A DNA stretch of 44,862 nucleotides from Spartobacteria bacterium (GCA_947482345.1 CANKJN010000007.1:1-44862), one strand, 5' to 3'; shown: positions 7,492 to 20,031, counted from the first letter of the stretch. The notes: generated by a model not told the origin, from the sequence alone. A program made the numbers and translations.

Positions 7492-9717
7492 CTACCCTTC
7501 CATCAGAGAAGGGATAGCCCCCTCAAAGCTCTCATTGAGGGAATCAACAGACCAGCTATAGGAATTGGCTCCCGTCTTAATGGCGAGGTCTGCCTTGGCT
7601 GTGACTTCGCCGATCTTGCGGAAGGGAACGCCGGTGACGGCGAGTTCCTTCTCAAGCGAGGTCACATCGGCGGCCTTCACGGAGATGACGATGCGGCCCT
7701 GGGTCTCGTTGAAGAGGACCACGTCGGGACGCTGGTCGCCGGCGCCGAGATCGATCGAGGCCCCCAGTCCGTTACCGAAGCAGGACTCGGCGAGCGTGAC
7801 GGCAAGACCACCCTCGGAGCAGTCGTGGGCGCTGCGAACGAGTCCCTTGCGGATGACTCCGAGTAGGGCGGCGTGGATCGCCTTTTCCTTCTCGAAGTCG
7901 AGGGCCGGAGGGGCACCCTCCTTGCGGCCATGGATGGCGAGAAGGTAGTGGGAAGCACCGAGTTCGCTGCCGGTCTCGCCGATCAGGAAGATCTGGTCGC
8001 CGGCCTCCTTGAAGGACTGGGTGGTGATGTGCGCCGCTTCGTCGATGCGGCCGACCATCGAGATGGTGGGGGTCGGATCGATGGCCCCGGCTGGGCTTTC
8101 GTTGTAGAGGCTGACATTGCCGCCGGTGACGGGGACGTTGAAGGCGCGGCATCCCTCGGAGATTCCCTCCACGGCGGCGCGGAGTTGGTAGAAGTTCTCC
8201 GGCTTGTGGGGGTTGCCGAAGTTCAGGTTGTCGGTGACACCGAGAGGAACGGCACCGGAGCAGGCCAGGTTCCGGGCACACTCGGCGACGGCGATGCGCG
8301 CACCGACCGTGGGATCGAGGCGGCAGTAGACGGCGTTGCAGTCGGTGGCGGCGGCCAGGATCTTGTTCGCCTCGCGGACGATGAAGACGGCCGCGTCGGA
8401 TCCGGGGAGAACCGCCGTCCCCGTACGGACCATATGGTCGTACTGGCGCCAGACCCAGCGCTTACTGGCGATGCTGGGATGGGAAAGGAGCTTCGGCAGG
8501 ACTGCGGAAGGATCGGCCTGAGGGACAGTCGATAGATCGAGCGGTGCGGGTGGAGTGAAGGGAGCCGCCTCGCGGAAATAGAGCGGGCCGTCATCGGCAA
8601 GCGAGCGGGCCGGAATTTCGACAACGACATCCTTGCCGTTGCGAACACGCATCATGCCGTCGTCGGTGACGGTGCCGATCTCGGCATAGGGAAGGTCCCA
8701 CTTCTCGAAGATCCGCTTCACGACATCCTCCTGACCCTTCTTGACGATCACGAGCATGCGCTCCTGCGACTCGCTCAGGAGAACCTCGTAGGGGGTCTGG
8801 CCCTTGGCGCGCTGGGGCACCAGCTGGATATCGATCTCGACACCGGTGCCGCCGCGGCTGGCGGTCTCGCAGGTCGAGCAGGTGAGTCCGGCCGCACCCA
8901 TGTCCTGGATGCCGGCGACTGCGTCGGTGGCCAGCAGCTCGAGGCAGGCCTCGAGGAGGAGCTTCTCGCGGAAGGGATCGCCGACCTGGACGGCTGGACG
9001 GTCGGCCTTGGATTCCTCGGTCAGCTCGCGCGAGGCGAAGGCGGCGCCAGCGAGACCATCACGGCCTGTCTCGGCGCCGACATAGAAGACAGGATTGCCC
9101 ACACCCTCGGCGGCGCCGCGGGCGATCTGCTCGTGGCGGAGGATGCCGAGGCAGAAGGCGTTCACCAGTGGGTTGCCGCTGTAGCTCTCGTCGAAGTAGA
9201 CCTCGCCGGCGACGGTCGGCAGGCCGATGCAGTTGCCGTAGTGGGCGATGCCGGCAACCACGCCCGCGAAGAGGCGGCGGTTGGTCTTGGCCTGCTCGCT
9301 GTCACCCTCGATGGAGCCGAAGCGGAGGGAATCCATGAGAAACACGGGTCGCGCCCCCATGGTGAAGATGTCGCGGATGATTCCACCGACGCCCGTTGCT
9401 GCTCCCTGGAAGGGCTCGACGGCGCTCGGGTGATTGTGGCTCTCGATCTTGAAGGCCACGGCCCATCCGTCGCCGATGTCGATGACGCCGGCATTCTCCT
9501 CGCCCGCCTTCACCAGGACGCTCGGGCCGGTGGTCGGGAACTTGCGGAGTTCGGGACGGGAGTTCTTGTAGGAGCAGTGCTCGCTCCACATGACGGAGAA
9601 GACTCCGAGTTCCTCAAAGCTCGGCTCGCGGCCAAGGATGGAGAGAACCTTTTCGTACTCGTCGGGTGAGAGTCCGTGCTTGGCGATGAGTTCGGGAGTG
9701 ATCGCGGGATTGGACAT
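7492..9717 (-). CDS. purL: phosphoribosylformylglycinamidine synthase subunit PurL
   Basis: 741 residues, the small (bacterial, three-component) form of FGAM synthase; it aminates FGAR using ammonia from PurQ and ATP. Visible family blocks are [11 protein letters not shown] near 41-51, the ATP/Mg region [17 protein letters not shown] near 88-104, [29 protein letters not shown] in the first half, and the repeated AIRS-like layout in the second half ([23 protein letters not shown]). It lies 139 bp downstream of purQ in the order purS-purQ-purL. No Shine-Dalgarno is evident before the ATG. Confidence 0.96.
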   Translation of the reverse strand: MSNPAITPELIAKHGLSPDEYEKVLSILGREPSFEELGVFSVMWSEHCSYKNSRPELRKFPTTGPSVLVKAGEENAGVIDIGDGWAVAFKIESHNHPSAVEPFQGAATGVGGIIRDIFTMGARPVFLMDSLRFGSIEGDSEQAKTNRRLFAGVVAGIAHYGNCIGLPTVAGEVYFDESYSGNPLVNAFCLGILRHEQIARGAAEGVGNPVFYVGAETGRDGLAGAAFASRELTEESKADRPAVQVGDPFREKLLLEACLELLATDAVAGIQDMGAAGLTCSTCETASRGGTGVEIDIQLVPQRAKGQTPYEVLLSESQERMLVIVKKGQEDVVKRIFEKWDLPYAEIGTVTDDGMMRVRNGKDVVVEIPARSLADDGPLYFREAAPFTPPAPLDLSTVPQADPSAVLPKLLSHPSIASKRWVWRQYDHMVRTGTAVLPGSDAAVFIVREANKILAAATDCNAVYCRLDPTVGARIAVAECARNLACSGAVPLGVTDNLNFGNPHKPENFYQLRAAVEGISEGCRAFNVPVTGGNVSLYNESPAGAIDPTPTISMVGRIDEAAHITTQSFKEAGDQIFLIGETGSELGASHYLLAIHGRKEGAPPALDFEKEKAIHAALLGVIRKGLVRSAHDCSEGGLAVTLAESCFGNGLGASIDLGAGDQRPDVVLFNETQGRIVISVKAADVTSLEKELAVTGVPFRKIGEVTAKADLAIKTGANSYSWSVDSLNESFEGAIPSLMEG

Positions 9718-9856
9718 GGGTGAAGGGCTATTAGACTGAAGGCTGAAGGCTGTTAGGAAAGAGGAACTGCAGAAGGTAAAGAATGGGAAAGAGAAAGGTT
9801 AAAAGGGCAGAATGCGAAGAGGGGTGAAGTGGAGGCATCACTCTCCCTTTCATTCT

Positions 9857-10573
9857 TCATTTTGCCTTCGTCTTTTGAACCGCCTCGATCATCGACTGGA
9901 AGATACCGCGTCCGTCGGTGCCTCCAAGGAGGTGATCGCAGACACGCTCGGGATGGGGCATGAGGCCGAAGACATTGCGGCCGTGGCTGCAGATGCCGGC
10001 GATGTTCTCCAGAGAGCCATTGGGATTCGCCTCCGGGGAGACATTTCCGTTCGCATCGCAGTAGCGCACGAGGATCTGGTTGTTGGCATTGAGTTGATTC
10101 AGGGTCTCCTCGTCAGCGACGAAACTCCCCTCGCCGTGTGCGATAGGAATCTCGAGTACCTGCCCGTTGGTCATGGCCGAGGTGAATGGGGAGTCGTTGT
10201 TCTCCACGCGGAGATGAAGGTTCTCGCAACGGAAGAGGAGTCCTTTGTTGCGCATCAGCGTGCCGGGAAGCAGACCCGCCTCGCAGAGTATCTGAAAGCC
10301 GTTGCAGATACCGATCACGAGCACTCCGGCATCGGCCGCCGCACGGACGGCCCCCATGATCGGGGAGAAACGTGCGATCGATCCGCAGCGGAGATAGTCG
10401 CCGTAGGAAAAGCCACCGGGAAGGACGATGGCATCGTAACCGGCAAGGGAGGTCTCCTTGTGCCAGACGATCTCCGCCTTCACGCCGTCGAAGGAGGCCA
10501 GGGCCGCCTGGCAATCGGTGTCGCAATTCGACCCCGGGAACTGGATGACAGCCACCTTCATGACCGAGGGCAT
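9857..10573 (-). CDS. purQ: phosphoribosylformylglycinamidine synthase subunit PurQ
   Basis: Class I glutamine amidotransferase subunit of FGAM synthase, 238 residues from the ATG at 10573. That start has AGGTGG 8 nt upstream, overlapping the purS stop; the conserved [12 protein letters not shown] would begin four codons later at 10561. The nucleophile elbow [17 protein letters not shown] carries the catalytic cysteine, and LMPHPERV carries the His of the triad. [12 protein letters not shown] is the oxyanion-strand motif. The gene starts 13 bp after the purS stop and the two are clearly co-translated. Confidence 0.95.
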   Translation of the reverse strand: MPSVMKVAVIQFPGSNCDTDCQAALASFDGVKAEIVWHKETSLAGYDAIVLPGGFSYGDYLRCGSIARFSPIMGAVRAAADAGVLVIGICNGFQILCEAGLLPGTLMRNKGLLFRCENLHLRVENNDSPFTSAMTNGQVLEIPIAHGEGSFVADEETLNQLNANNQILVRYCDANGNVSPEANPNGSLENIAGICSHGRNVFGLMPHPERVCDHLLGGTDGRGIFQSMIEAVQKTKAK

Positions 10574-10586
10574 CGTGGCAGCCACC

Positions 10587-10817
10587 TTAGGAAAGGATCT
10601 CGAGCTTGTAATCCTCGACCACCGGATTGGAGAGGAGGTCGTGACAGATCTCGTGGAGCCGCTTCTCATCAGCTCCATCGACCTCGATCTCGATCGACTT
10701 GCCGATGCGGACGGAGCGGACTCCCTTGAGGCCCAGGTGCTCCATGGCGCGGCCTGCGGCCACTCCGGCCGGGTCAAGGATGGCGGGTTTCGGCATGACG
10801 GTAACGACGGCTTTCAT
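10587..10817 (-). CDS. purS: phosphoribosylformylglycinamidine synthase subunit PurS
   Basis: 76 residues starting MKAVVTVMPKPAILDP, the typical PurS N-terminus, and containing GVRSVRIGKSIEIEV and a CHDLLSNPVVEDY end. PurS is the small dimeric bridge between PurL and PurQ. A longer frame from 10877 would add 20 non-homologous residues. It is the first gene of purSQL. No known purine riboswitch pattern is visible upstream. Confidence 0.93.
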   Translation of the reverse strand: MKAVVTVMPKPAILDPAGVAAGRAMEHLGLKGVRSVRIGKSIEIEVDGADEKRLHEICHDLLSNPVVEDYKLEILS

Positions 10818-11240
10818 AAAGAATGGAAAATCGGGCTTAAGAGGCGGAGGGACAAGATGAAAATCGATGAAAAGCAATTAACCCAAACTTCGAGGATGAA
10901 AGAGATGCAACCCGCGAAAGGGATGAGCAGGTTAGAGTGACGAAGATTGTCCGAGTGCAGCGAGTGGCTAGTCTCATGGTAATGAGCGATTCAATTGACG
11001 TAAGATGATGGCAGATAGCAGTTCAGGTGATTTCGAGGGCTTATCGATTGATACAGGCGTGAATCGGCGCGACTTCTTTGGGGTCAGTAGATTTTTTAAG
11101 ATCGCTCCGCTTAACTTCGGAGTTCGGGACAGAAGCCCCACTTGGTGATTTGGTGACAGAGATCCGATTCCTTCACCGAAATGCCCAACTCCTTGGCAAG
11201 TCTTTCACAGAACGCGCCTCCCCTCTTCCCGTTGGGTCAG
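10818..11240. other. non-coding stretch with an unexplained short frame
   Basis: I find no credible gene. On the minus strand, roughly 11115-11240, an open frame without a start codon reads ...CERLAKELGISVKESDLCHQ... and ends at a stop near 11113. It could be a gene fragment, but I do not recognise it. The rest is A/T-richer than the surroundings and is followed by the repeat array at 11241-11744. Confidence 0.35.
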
Positions 11241-11330
11241 GCAATTTGGATGAACAGCTAGGCGGGAGAGTGAACCCGCAGTAAAACTACGGCGAACGAG
11301 CGGCAACAAAGCCGCAAGCCAAAAGCCCTT
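11241..11330 (+). repeat. palindromic repeat family P, copy E
   Basis: GGCAATTTGGATG at the left pairs with GCCAAAAGCC at the right. A small central hairpin (GTA 11281-11283, TAC 11288-11290) is followed by GCGAACGAGCGGCAACAAAG, in which GCGGC pairs with GCCGC across AACAAA. The layout matches copies B and G. Confidence 0.6.
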
Positions 11331-11432
11331 TAGGCGTGATTGCACCGCAGCATCAGAAGATAGAGACGATGGTATTTTGGCCTTGAACAGGGTCCGAAGA
11401 CCGAATCCTCTGATGATAGTAGGGCGTAAGAA

Positions 11433-11519
11433 GTTTGGATGCGGGGCTAGACGCCCAAGCACAGCTGTATGAGGCATGCTGCAAGCGCAGGGCAACAACG
11501 CCCCGCGCCAAAATCCAAC
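11433..11519 (+). repeat. palindromic repeat family P, copy B
   Basis: Left arm TTGGATGCGGGGC pairs with GCCCCGCGCCAAAATCCAA at the right. The central CAGC (11462-11465)/GCTG (11478-11481) stem is followed by GCAAGCGCAGGGCAACAACG, the most typical form of the shared tail. Confidence 0.7.
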
Positions 11520-11540
11520 ATCAATGAATATGACGAGTGT

Positions 11541-11620
11541 ATTTGGGATGGAGTGCCAGGCATGCGAGCGCTGCGGTATATCCTCATACCGCAAGTGAGC
11601 AATAACGCCGCAATCCGCCC
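11541..11620 (+). repeat. palindromic repeat family P, copy C
   Basis: TTGGGATGGAGTGCCAGGCATGCGAGCG parallels the copy G arm. The central stem is perfect over 8 bp (TGCGGTAT 11572-11579, ATACCGCA 11586-11593), then AGTGAGCAATAACGCCGC. The outer arms are less well paired than in B or G. Confidence 0.65.
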
Positions 11621-11633
11621 GAGGCCCCAAGTT

Positions 11634-11744
11634 AAAGTGGCGAGGGGATTTTTAGTCCCGGTCAAGGCCCGAGGACTGAAGCGCTATATGAAACATAGCG
11701 CGAGGGACGAGAACGCAGGCCGGGGCAAAAAGCCCCCGCCACTA
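11634..11744 (+). repeat. palindromic repeat family P, copy D (diverged)
   Basis: The ends AGTGGCG (about 11635) and CGCCACT (to 11743) are inverted. Each arm folds on itself (GGGGATTTTTAGTCCC; GGGGCAAAAAGCCCC), and the centre has GCGCTAT (11681-11687)/ATAGCGC (11695-11701) followed by GCGAGGGACGAGAACGC. Same architecture as the other copies but different outer arms. It abuts the nusG stop at 11742. Confidence 0.55.
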
Positions 11745-12305
11745 GGCTTTTTCGACCTGCCAGTATTCCAGTTCCACCGGCGTGTCGCGTCCGAAGATGC
11801 TGACCGAGACGCGGAGTTTGCCGCGTTCGGGGTCGACTTCCTCGACGATGCCCTGCTGGTTCTGGAAGGGGCCGTCGGCCACCTTGACCTTGTCACCGAC
11901 CTCGTAGGAGATCTTGGAAGTGACGGTATCCTCGCGCTCCTTCATCTGGGCGAGCATTCCCTCGACTTCCTTCTTGCGCATCGGGATGGGCTTGTCCTTG
12001 GTGCCGGCGAATCCGATGACGCCGTTGGTGTCCTTGATAAAGTACCAGGTCTTGTCGATGAGTTCGTTGTTCTCATCGAGGAGGTGCATGTTGACGATGA
12101 GGTACCCAGGAAAGAACTTCCGGGTGGTCTCGGTCTTCTTGCCGCGCTTAATCTCCTGAACGCGCTCGGTGGGGATGAGCACCTCGAAGACGTGATCGCC
12201 GACCTCCTCGGTCTTGATGCGTTTGACGATGTTGTCGTGGACTTTCTGTTCCTGTCCGGAGAGGACATGAACAACGAACCACTGGTCTTTCGGGGCTAGT
12301 GCCAT
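11742..12305 (-). CDS. nusG: transcription termination/antitermination protein NusG
   Basis: 187 residues. The N-terminal NGN domain starts QWFVVHVLSGQEQKVHDNI and contains RKFFPGYLIVNMHL and VIGFAGTKDKPIPM. The C-terminal KOW domain is YEVGDKVKVADGPFQNQQG followed by VEEVDPERGKLRVSVSIFGR. NusG couples RNA polymerase to Rho or to the ribosome. It follows secE by 42 bp, the usual order, but rplK-rplA-rplJ-rplL-rpoB do not follow: the gene ends inside a repeat array and the next gene is purS. Confidence 0.96.
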   Translation of the reverse strand: MALAPKDQWFVVHVLSGQEQKVHDNIVKRIKTEEVGDHVFEVLIPTERVQEIKRGKKTETTRKFFPGYLIVNMHLLDENNELIDKTWYFIKDTNGVIGFAGTKDKPIPMRKKEVEGMLAQMKEREDTVTSKISYEVGDKVKVADGPFQNQQGIVEEVDPERGKLRVSVSIFGRDTPVELEYWQVEKA

Positions 12306-12347
12306 GGGATGAAAAATTGGGGAAACTAAGGTGCGGCTTCGGGGCTT

Positions 12348-12557
12348 TTAAGGCTTGGTCAACCAGCCGACCACGTTGATGTTGATGAAATCGAAAAAGG
12401 AGATGTAACCGCCGACGAGTAGCATGGCAATGATGACGACCATGGTGGAATCCCAGAGCTCCTTGTACTTCCGGAATCCGCGCTCGCTGTCGTCCCAGGG
12501 CCACTGCACCTTCGCCAATTCCGCGCGAACCTCGCCGATGTAGCGTGCGATTTTCAT
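12348..12557 (-). CDS. secE: preprotein translocase subunit SecE
   Basis: 69 residues. The amphipathic helix RYIGEVRAELAKVQWPWDD is the SecE signature, followed by an insertion (SERGFRKYKELWDS) and one membrane segment (about residues 39-60) with a short tail. It stabilises SecY in the Sec translocon. Position between tRNA-Trp and nusG matches the common bacterial order. Length is normal for one-span SecE. Confidence 0.93.
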   Translation of the reverse strand: MKIARYIGEVRAELAKVQWPWDDSERGFRKYKELWDSTMVVIIAMLLVGGYISFFDFININVVGWLTKP

Positions 12558-12588
12558 ATGAATTTTGGAATGGGCGAAGGATGCAGAG

Positions 12589-12661
12589 CAGGCCAGGAGG
12601 GACTCGAACCCCCAACAAACGGTTTTGGAGACCGCTACTCTACCAATTGAGCTACTGGCCT
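12589..12661 (-). tRNA. tRNA-Trp (CCA anticodon)
   Basis: The minus strand folds as a 73-nt tRNA: acceptor AGGCCAG/CTGGCCT, D arm with AGCTCAATTGGTAGAGT, anticodon arm GCGGTCTCCAAAACCG with CCA at its centre, and T arm GGGGGTTCGAGTCCC. Discriminator G. CCA is not encoded. It lies between tuf and secE, a classic position for this tRNA. Confidence 0.97.
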
Positions 12662-12677
12662 AGGCTCGGGATATGTG

Positions 12678-13862
<1,185 letters not shown>

Positions 13863-13911
13863 ATGGGTGGGTGGTGCTGGTGGTTGTTTTTTGTTTGGTG
13901 ATTCGTTCCTC

Positions 13912-13987
<76 letters not shown>

Positions 13988-13990
13988 CTG

Positions 13991-14008
13991 TCCGGTCCGA
14001 AGACCGGC
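13991..14008 (-). other. UUCG-loop hairpin just before tRNA-Thr
   Basis: On the minus strand CCGGTC-TTCG-GACCGG forms a 6-bp stem closed by a stable UUCG tetraloop, 4 nt before the tRNA 5' end. It may serve pre-tRNA processing or end an upstream transcript. The remainder of the gap up to pdxH holds no clear promoter hexamers that I would defend. Confidence 0.5.
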
Positions 14009-14231
14009 CAAGTTATTGAAAGAACAGAGACCAGGGCGGGCCGGGTCGATTCCGCAGACTTCTTGAAAGCTCCAACCGAAGCGGCATCCGTTTCATGGGG
14101 ACGCGACGCAACGATGCTTTCCTGAAAAAAGCGGACAGAAAGAATGATTCGCCCGCGTTCTTCTGTCAAAAGCAATTTTACAACCAATTTTAGGGGTGCC
14201 TCCGAGGGGGTGCCTGCTGCATGATGCCGCG

Positions 14232-14918
14232 GTGACCAAGAACGAGAAACCCGACTTCCTCGATGTCGCCTCGTTTCGGCGCGATTACCTCCACGCGGAG
14301 TTGCGGCGCGCCGACCTGCCCGCCGATCCCCTGGTGCTTTTTCACCACTGGATCGACGAGGCCGCCGCCTGCCCGAACATCCTGGAACCGACCGCCATGG
14401 TCCTCTCCACCGCCTCGGCCCAAGGGGATGTCTCCTCCCGCGTGGTGCTGCTGAAGGGCTACGATGACAAGGGGTTCCGCTTCTTCACCAATACGGGAAG
14501 TCGCAAGGCCGCCCAGATCGGCTCCAACGGCTCGGTCTCGCTACTCTTTTACTGGGAACCGCTCGAGCGCCAGATCCAGATCAACGGGAGGGCCTCCCTC
14601 CTCCCGCGCGCAGAGACGGAAGCCTATTTCGCCAGCCGTCCGCGCGGAAGCCGGATCGGTGCCTGGGCCTCCCGGCAGAGCGAAGTGCTCCCCGACCGCG
14701 AGACGCTCGACCGACGCGCGGAGGAACTGGATCGGCAATTCGCCTCGGGAGATGTCCCCGCGCCGGAGTTCTGGAGCGGTTATCAGGTGGTTCCCGCGAC
14801 CATCGAGTTCTGGCAGGGACGGTCCAACCGCCTCCATGACCGCTTCCGCTACCGTCGTCCCGTCGGCGCGGAGTCCGCGCGGGGAGGAGACTGGCTCATC
14901 GAGCGGCTCAGCCCGTAG
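14232..14918 (+). CDS. pdxH: pyridoxamine 5'-phosphate oxidase
   Basis: 228 residues from the GTG at 14232 (VTKNEKPDFLDVASFRRDY). An in-frame GTG at 14196 adds 12 residues unlike the family. FMN and substrate motifs: SSRVVLLKGYDDKGFRFFTN, GSVSLLFYWEPLERQIQING, the PRGSRIGAWASRQS loop, and the C-terminal RLHDRFRYRR with the catalytic arginines. It oxidises PNP/PMP to pyridoxal 5'-phosphate. The 21-bp gap to the next gene suggests cotranscription with the membrane protein. Confidence 0.93.
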   Translation: MTKNEKPDFLDVASFRRDYLHAELRRADLPADPLVLFHHWIDEAAACPNILEPTAMVLSTASAQGDVSSRVVLLKGYDDKGFRFFTNTGSRKAAQIGSNGSVSLLFYWEPLERQIQINGRASLLPRAETEAYFASRPRGSRIGAWASRQSEVLPDRETLDRRAEELDRQFASGDVPAPEFWSGYQVVPATIEFWQGRSNRLHDRFRYRRPVGAESARGGDWLIERLSP

Positions 14919-14939
14919 CAACGCTCAGGAACCGACGAC

Positions 14940-15869
14940 GTGGAGATGCAGCGATTGAGACAACGGTTCCACTTCCTCTGGAGGCTCGTGCGGGAGACCT
15001 TCACGATCTACTCACGCATCAACGGCGAACAGAGCGCCGCCGCCTTCGCCTACTACGCCCTCTTCTCCCTGGTGCCGCTCGTGGCACTGCTGCTGACGCT
15101 CGGCTCCTACATCTTCCCGGCCGACTCGGTGTTCGAGACGATCCACCGCTTTGTACCGATGGGGGATGATCAGCAGGAGCTGCTCTGGAGCATGGTGCAC
15201 GGGTTGGAGAAGGCGCGCGGCGGCGTCAGCATCGTCTCGCTCCTAATCCTGACCTGGGCCTCGCTGCAGTTCTTCCACGCGCTGGTTCTCTCGATCAACC
15301 ACGCCTGGGGCACGCGCCGCCTCCCTTGGTGGCAGATGCCGCTGAAGAATCTCGCCATGATCCTAGCCATGACCGGGGCCCTGCTCATCGGAACCGTGGT
15401 GCCCGCCATCCTGCAGGGGGTTGCCAGGATCCTGCGGCTGCTGGAGGACTTCCTCAACGATCACTTCCCGCTCCTCGACCTCGGCCGGGTCCTCGCCTTC
15501 GTCGATATCAGCCGCTGCATCGGCGGCACACTCGTCCTCTTCTACTGCTTCGCTGTTCTCTACAAGCTCGCCCCGCGCCACAGGATCACCCTCCCCCAGA
15601 TCTGGATCCCCGCGCTGACGGTCGCAATCCTTCTGCAGTTGGGTCAGGCCTTCTTCGTGCACATCGTTCCGAAGCTTGTGAACTACGGCGCCATCTACGG
15701 CACCATGGGAAGCATGATGTTCCTACTGCTCTGGGTCTACATGGCCGGCGTCATCATCATCCTCGGAGGATGCCTCTGCGCGGCGATGGCCCATGTGCAG
15801 GGACACGCCTACATCAACCACCGGCAGATCGGGGCGCGCACCACGGGAGACGACCATCCGGAGCCGTAG
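14940..15869 (+). CDS. YihY/BrkB family membrane protein
   Basis: 309 residues with about six membrane segments. The family block SAAAFAYYALFSLVPLVALLL lies near residues 24-44, followed by a loop with LLWSMVHGLEKARGG, a second membrane pair near 95-130, and the end AIYGTMGSMMFLLLWVYMAG before a glycine-rich GGCLCAAMAH helix. The family was once called RNase BN in error; its transport role is unsettled. It starts with GTG at 14940, or ATG two codons later. It is followed immediately by a short hairpin. Confidence 0.88.
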   Translation: MEMQRLRQRFHFLWRLVRETFTIYSRINGEQSAAAFAYYALFSLVPLVALLLTLGSYIFPADSVFETIHRFVPMGDDQQELLWSMVHGLEKARGGVSIVSLLILTWASLQFFHALVLSINHAWGTRRLPWWQMPLKNLAMILAMTGALLIGTVVPAILQGVARILRLLEDFLNDHFPLLDLGRVLAFVDISRCIGGTLVLFYCFAVLYKLAPRHRITLPQIWIPALTVAILLQLGQAFFVHIVPKLVNYGAIYGTMGSMMFLLLWVYMAGVIIILGGCLCAAMAHVQGHAYINHRQIGARTTGDDHPEP

Positions 15870-15886
15870 CCGTCGCTCAGCGACGG
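15870..15886 (+). terminator. hairpin right after the YihY stop
   Basis: CCGTCGC-TCA-GCGACGG, a perfect 7-bp stem starting one base past the stop codon. No T-run follows, so intrinsic termination would be weak. Confidence 0.4.
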
Positions 15887-15941
15887 GTGGGGGATAGTGA
15901 GTAGGATATGGGTTATAGGGAGCAAGGAGACCCTAACCGTT

Positions 15942-15983
15942 CATTCCCAATCACCCATTCCCAATCACCCATTCCCTATCACC
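15942..15983. repeat. 14-bp tandem repeat, three units
   Basis: CATTCCCAATCACC occurs at 15942-15955 and 15956-15969, and once with a single change (CATTCCCTATCACC) at 15970-15983. A related complementary phrase (GGTTATAGGGAG) lies 30 bp upstream. Confidence 0.8.
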
Positions 15984-15998
15984 GATTGCCCACCTCAG

Positions 15999-16178
15999 TC
16001 ACTCCACCCAACTCAGGATATTGAAGTTGGCGGACATCAGGGCGGCGACCAACGCGAGAGCGCCGAGCAGGTGTCCGATCAGGATCACGGGAATACCGAC
16101 GAGCAACCAACGGCCGATGGCCCCTTCGATGGCATTCTGCTTTTCGGTTGGCTCGGAGGGAAAGGGAAAGGTGTTCAT
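15999..16178 (-). CDS. small single-pass membrane protein
   Basis: 59 residues: MNTFPFPSEPTEKQNAIEGA, a hydrophobic region IGRWLLVGIPVILIGHLLGA continuing LALVAALMSA, and a short end NFNILSWVE. One long or two short membrane segments. The ATG overlaps the stop of the argD remnant (ATGA), a coupling geometry normally seen in real operons, although the upstream frame is now broken. No family recognised. Composition and the clean membrane segment argue for a real gene rather than a chance frame. Confidence 0.6.
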   Translation of the reverse strand: MNTFPFPSEPTEKQNAIEGAIGRWLLVGIPVILIGHLLGALALVAALMSANFNILSWVE

Positions 16179-16336
16179 CGGCGAACTGAAGTAAACGGAG
16201 TCAACTCCACTGTCAACGCCGCGCCGAAATCGAAGAATTCCTTCCCCTCCTCATCCCACACGCGCGATACCTCCCCCCGGGCGATAGCCAGATCGAAGCG
16301 GCCGTAAGTCGGCATCACGTAAGAGTTCAGTTTCTT
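16175..16336 (-). pseudogene. truncated N-terminal remnant of an acetylornithine aminotransferase-like gene
   Basis: The frame contains KKLNSYVMPTYGRFDLAI, then ARGEVSRVWDEEGKEFFDFG, closely resembling the N-terminus of ArgD-type class III aminotransferases (YVMPTYGR... WDEEGK..LDF). After DFGA it loses the family pattern and stops 14 residues later, so about 350 residues including the PLP lysine are missing. Upstream the frame runs into a repeat word (inverted repeat 16356-16436). It is read as an insertion/deletion scar between ligA and the small membrane gene. Confidence 0.65.
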
Positions 16337-16355
16337 GCTGCGGGGTACAAAGATT

Positions 16356-18608
<2,253 letters not shown>

Positions 18609-18624
18609 TGTGCTTTAATCGATG

Positions 18625-18705
18625 CGGTTTGTGGTTGCAGCCCGGTCGCAAAAAATCTCGAGATCTCGGGGGAGGACTCGAAAACCCGACCGGGCTGCCT
18701 TTTTT
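18625..18705 (+). ncRNA. candidate small RNA ending in a strong terminator
   Basis: A perfect 12-bp stem, GCAGCCCGGTCG (18637-18648) with CGACCGGGCTGC (18687-18698), encloses a 38-nt loop containing CTCGAGATCTCGGGGGAGG and is followed by CTTTTTT. No gene on the plus strand lies upstream within 2.4 kb, so the terminator is best explained by a short independent transcript from the sigma-54-like site. The start is inferred as about 12 nt after the GC element. Confidence 0.45.
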
Positions 18706-18751
18706 GGGGGCTTCCCGCAATTTTAATGTTTCGGCAAAGAAACAGAGTGAT

Positions 18752-18920
18752 CTTCACGCAAAGAACGCACCGCTCGCAACGAGGAGTCACTCGACGCTGA
18801 TTTTTTGACGAGGCCGCTTTTCAGGAGCTTACAAAAAACACCGATTTAGCCCTCTCTTCCGTTCCAGCGAGTGCCTCTCTTTGGTCCTACCATGGCGACC
18901 TTTGCGCCCGTTGCCTGAAA
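18752..18920. repeat. diverged longer copy of the TTTCACGCAA palindrome
   Basis: CTTCACGCAAAGAACGC at the left and TGGCGACCTTTGCGCCCGTT then GCCTGAAA at the right reproduce the ends of 5074-5171; the middle is unrelated. The gap 18494-19053 otherwise holds the antitoxin-like remnant and the candidate small RNA. Confidence 0.5.
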
Positions 18921-19053
18921 TACGTATTGATCAATCAACCCACTACAATCAGCGAGGCGCCCTGTTTTTCATTCTTCCTTTTGCCTTTTGCCTTTGTTCA
19001 TCCCCGCCGGATCCTGATTAGCAATTTTTGCGGCTCTGCCTTATCTTCTTTCG

Positions 19054-20031
19054 ATGCCCTCTTTGACCAACACCATCCCCGATCGAATCAGGGAGCGACT
19101 GGGTGAGGAGCGGACGCTCCGCCGCCTCCATCTTCAGGACCGCCTTGTCCGGAGGAAGGTGGCTCAGGGCCTCGGCCCCTTTGCGCTGGAGCGTTTTTTC
19201 TCCGTGAATGCCTGCGTTGCCGCAGTTGTCGCGGCCTGCGGACTGAGTGAACGCGGCCTCCGGAACATCCTCGACCTGCAGGTTGTGGAACACGACGTGG
19301 TGATACCGGGGCTACCCTCTCCCTTTGAGGGATTCCGCCTGCTCCAACTCGCCGACCTCCATTGCGATCTCGACACACGCGTGATGGAACGGATCAGGGA
19401 AGGGATGGCCTCCACCCCGCACGACGCAGTTGTCCTGACTGGCGACTACCACAACGATGTGCGCGCACCGTTCGACCGCTCTCTGGCCGAGATGCTCCGA
19501 TTTCTCCCGTCACTTCATCCAGTACGCTTCGCCATCCTTGGCAACCACGACTTCCTGGAAAAGGTCTACCCCCTCGAGGAGGCGGGACTTCCCTTCCTAC
19601 TGAACGAATCGGTCTCCATCGAGCGCGGGGGAAAGCGTCTCTGGATCTCCGGAGTCGACGATCCCCATTTCTTCCGCACACACGATCTGAAACTGGCGAG
19701 GGCGACCATCCCCGAGCAGGAGCCCGCCATCCTGCTTTCCCATTCGCCCGAGACCTATCGGGAGGCGGCCAAGCTCGGTTACAGCCTCCACCTCAGCGGC
19801 CACACGCATGGTGGCCAGATCTGCGCCCCGGGAGGCTTCCCTATCTACCGCAATGCTCCAGGATGCCGCAGGGAGCACATCGCCGGATCCTGGCGTGAAG
19901 CCGGGATGATCGGCTACACCTCACGCGGTAGCGGATCGGCCGGCGTGGCAGCGCGCTTCCATTGCCGGCCCGAGATCACGGTGCATATACTCCGATCCCG
20001 CACAAATCCCCAAACACCTCTCTCCCGATGA
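19054..20031 (+). CDS. metallophosphoesterase (YaeI/LpxG-like)
   Basis: 325 residues. An N-terminal basic/hydrophobic part (membrane-anchor-like stretch near 48-63) precedes a calcineurin-like phosphoesterase domain. Metal ligands: ADLHCD at 100-105, GDYHND at 130-135, LGNHDF near 162-167, LSHSPE and SGHTHGGQ near 230-255. HTHGGQ and the membrane-proximal N-terminus are typical of the YaeI/UDP-2,3-diacylglucosamine hydrolase-like group, which would place it in lipid A synthesis; general phosphodiesterase activity is the safe statement. The stop overlaps the next ATG by 4 bp. Confidence 0.85.
   Translation: MPSLTNTIPDRIRERLGEERTLRRLHLQDRLVRRKVAQGLGPFALERFFSVNACVAAVVAACGLSERGLRNILDLQVVEHDVVIPGLPSPFEGFRLLQLADLHCDLDTRVMERIREGMASTPHDAVVLTGDYHNDVRAPFDRSLAEMLRFLPSLHPVRFAILGNHDFLEKVYPLEEAGLPFLLNESVSIERGGKRLWISGVDDPHFFRTHDLKLARATIPEQEPAILLSHSPETYREAAKLGYSLHLSGHTHGGQICAPGGFPIYRNAPGCRREHIAGSWREAGMIGYTSRGSGSAGVAARFHCRPEITVHILRSRTNPQTPLSR

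Noticed and set aside
11013-11150. A 45-codon plus-strand frame with an RRDFF phrase like a Tat signal.
   Set aside because: No hydrophobic core follows and there is no homology; the opposite strand has an equally long frame.
11469-12299. A 276-codon plus-strand frame running from the repeat array across nusG.
   Set aside because: Half is antisense to nusG and half is palindromic repeat DNA; no family resemblance.
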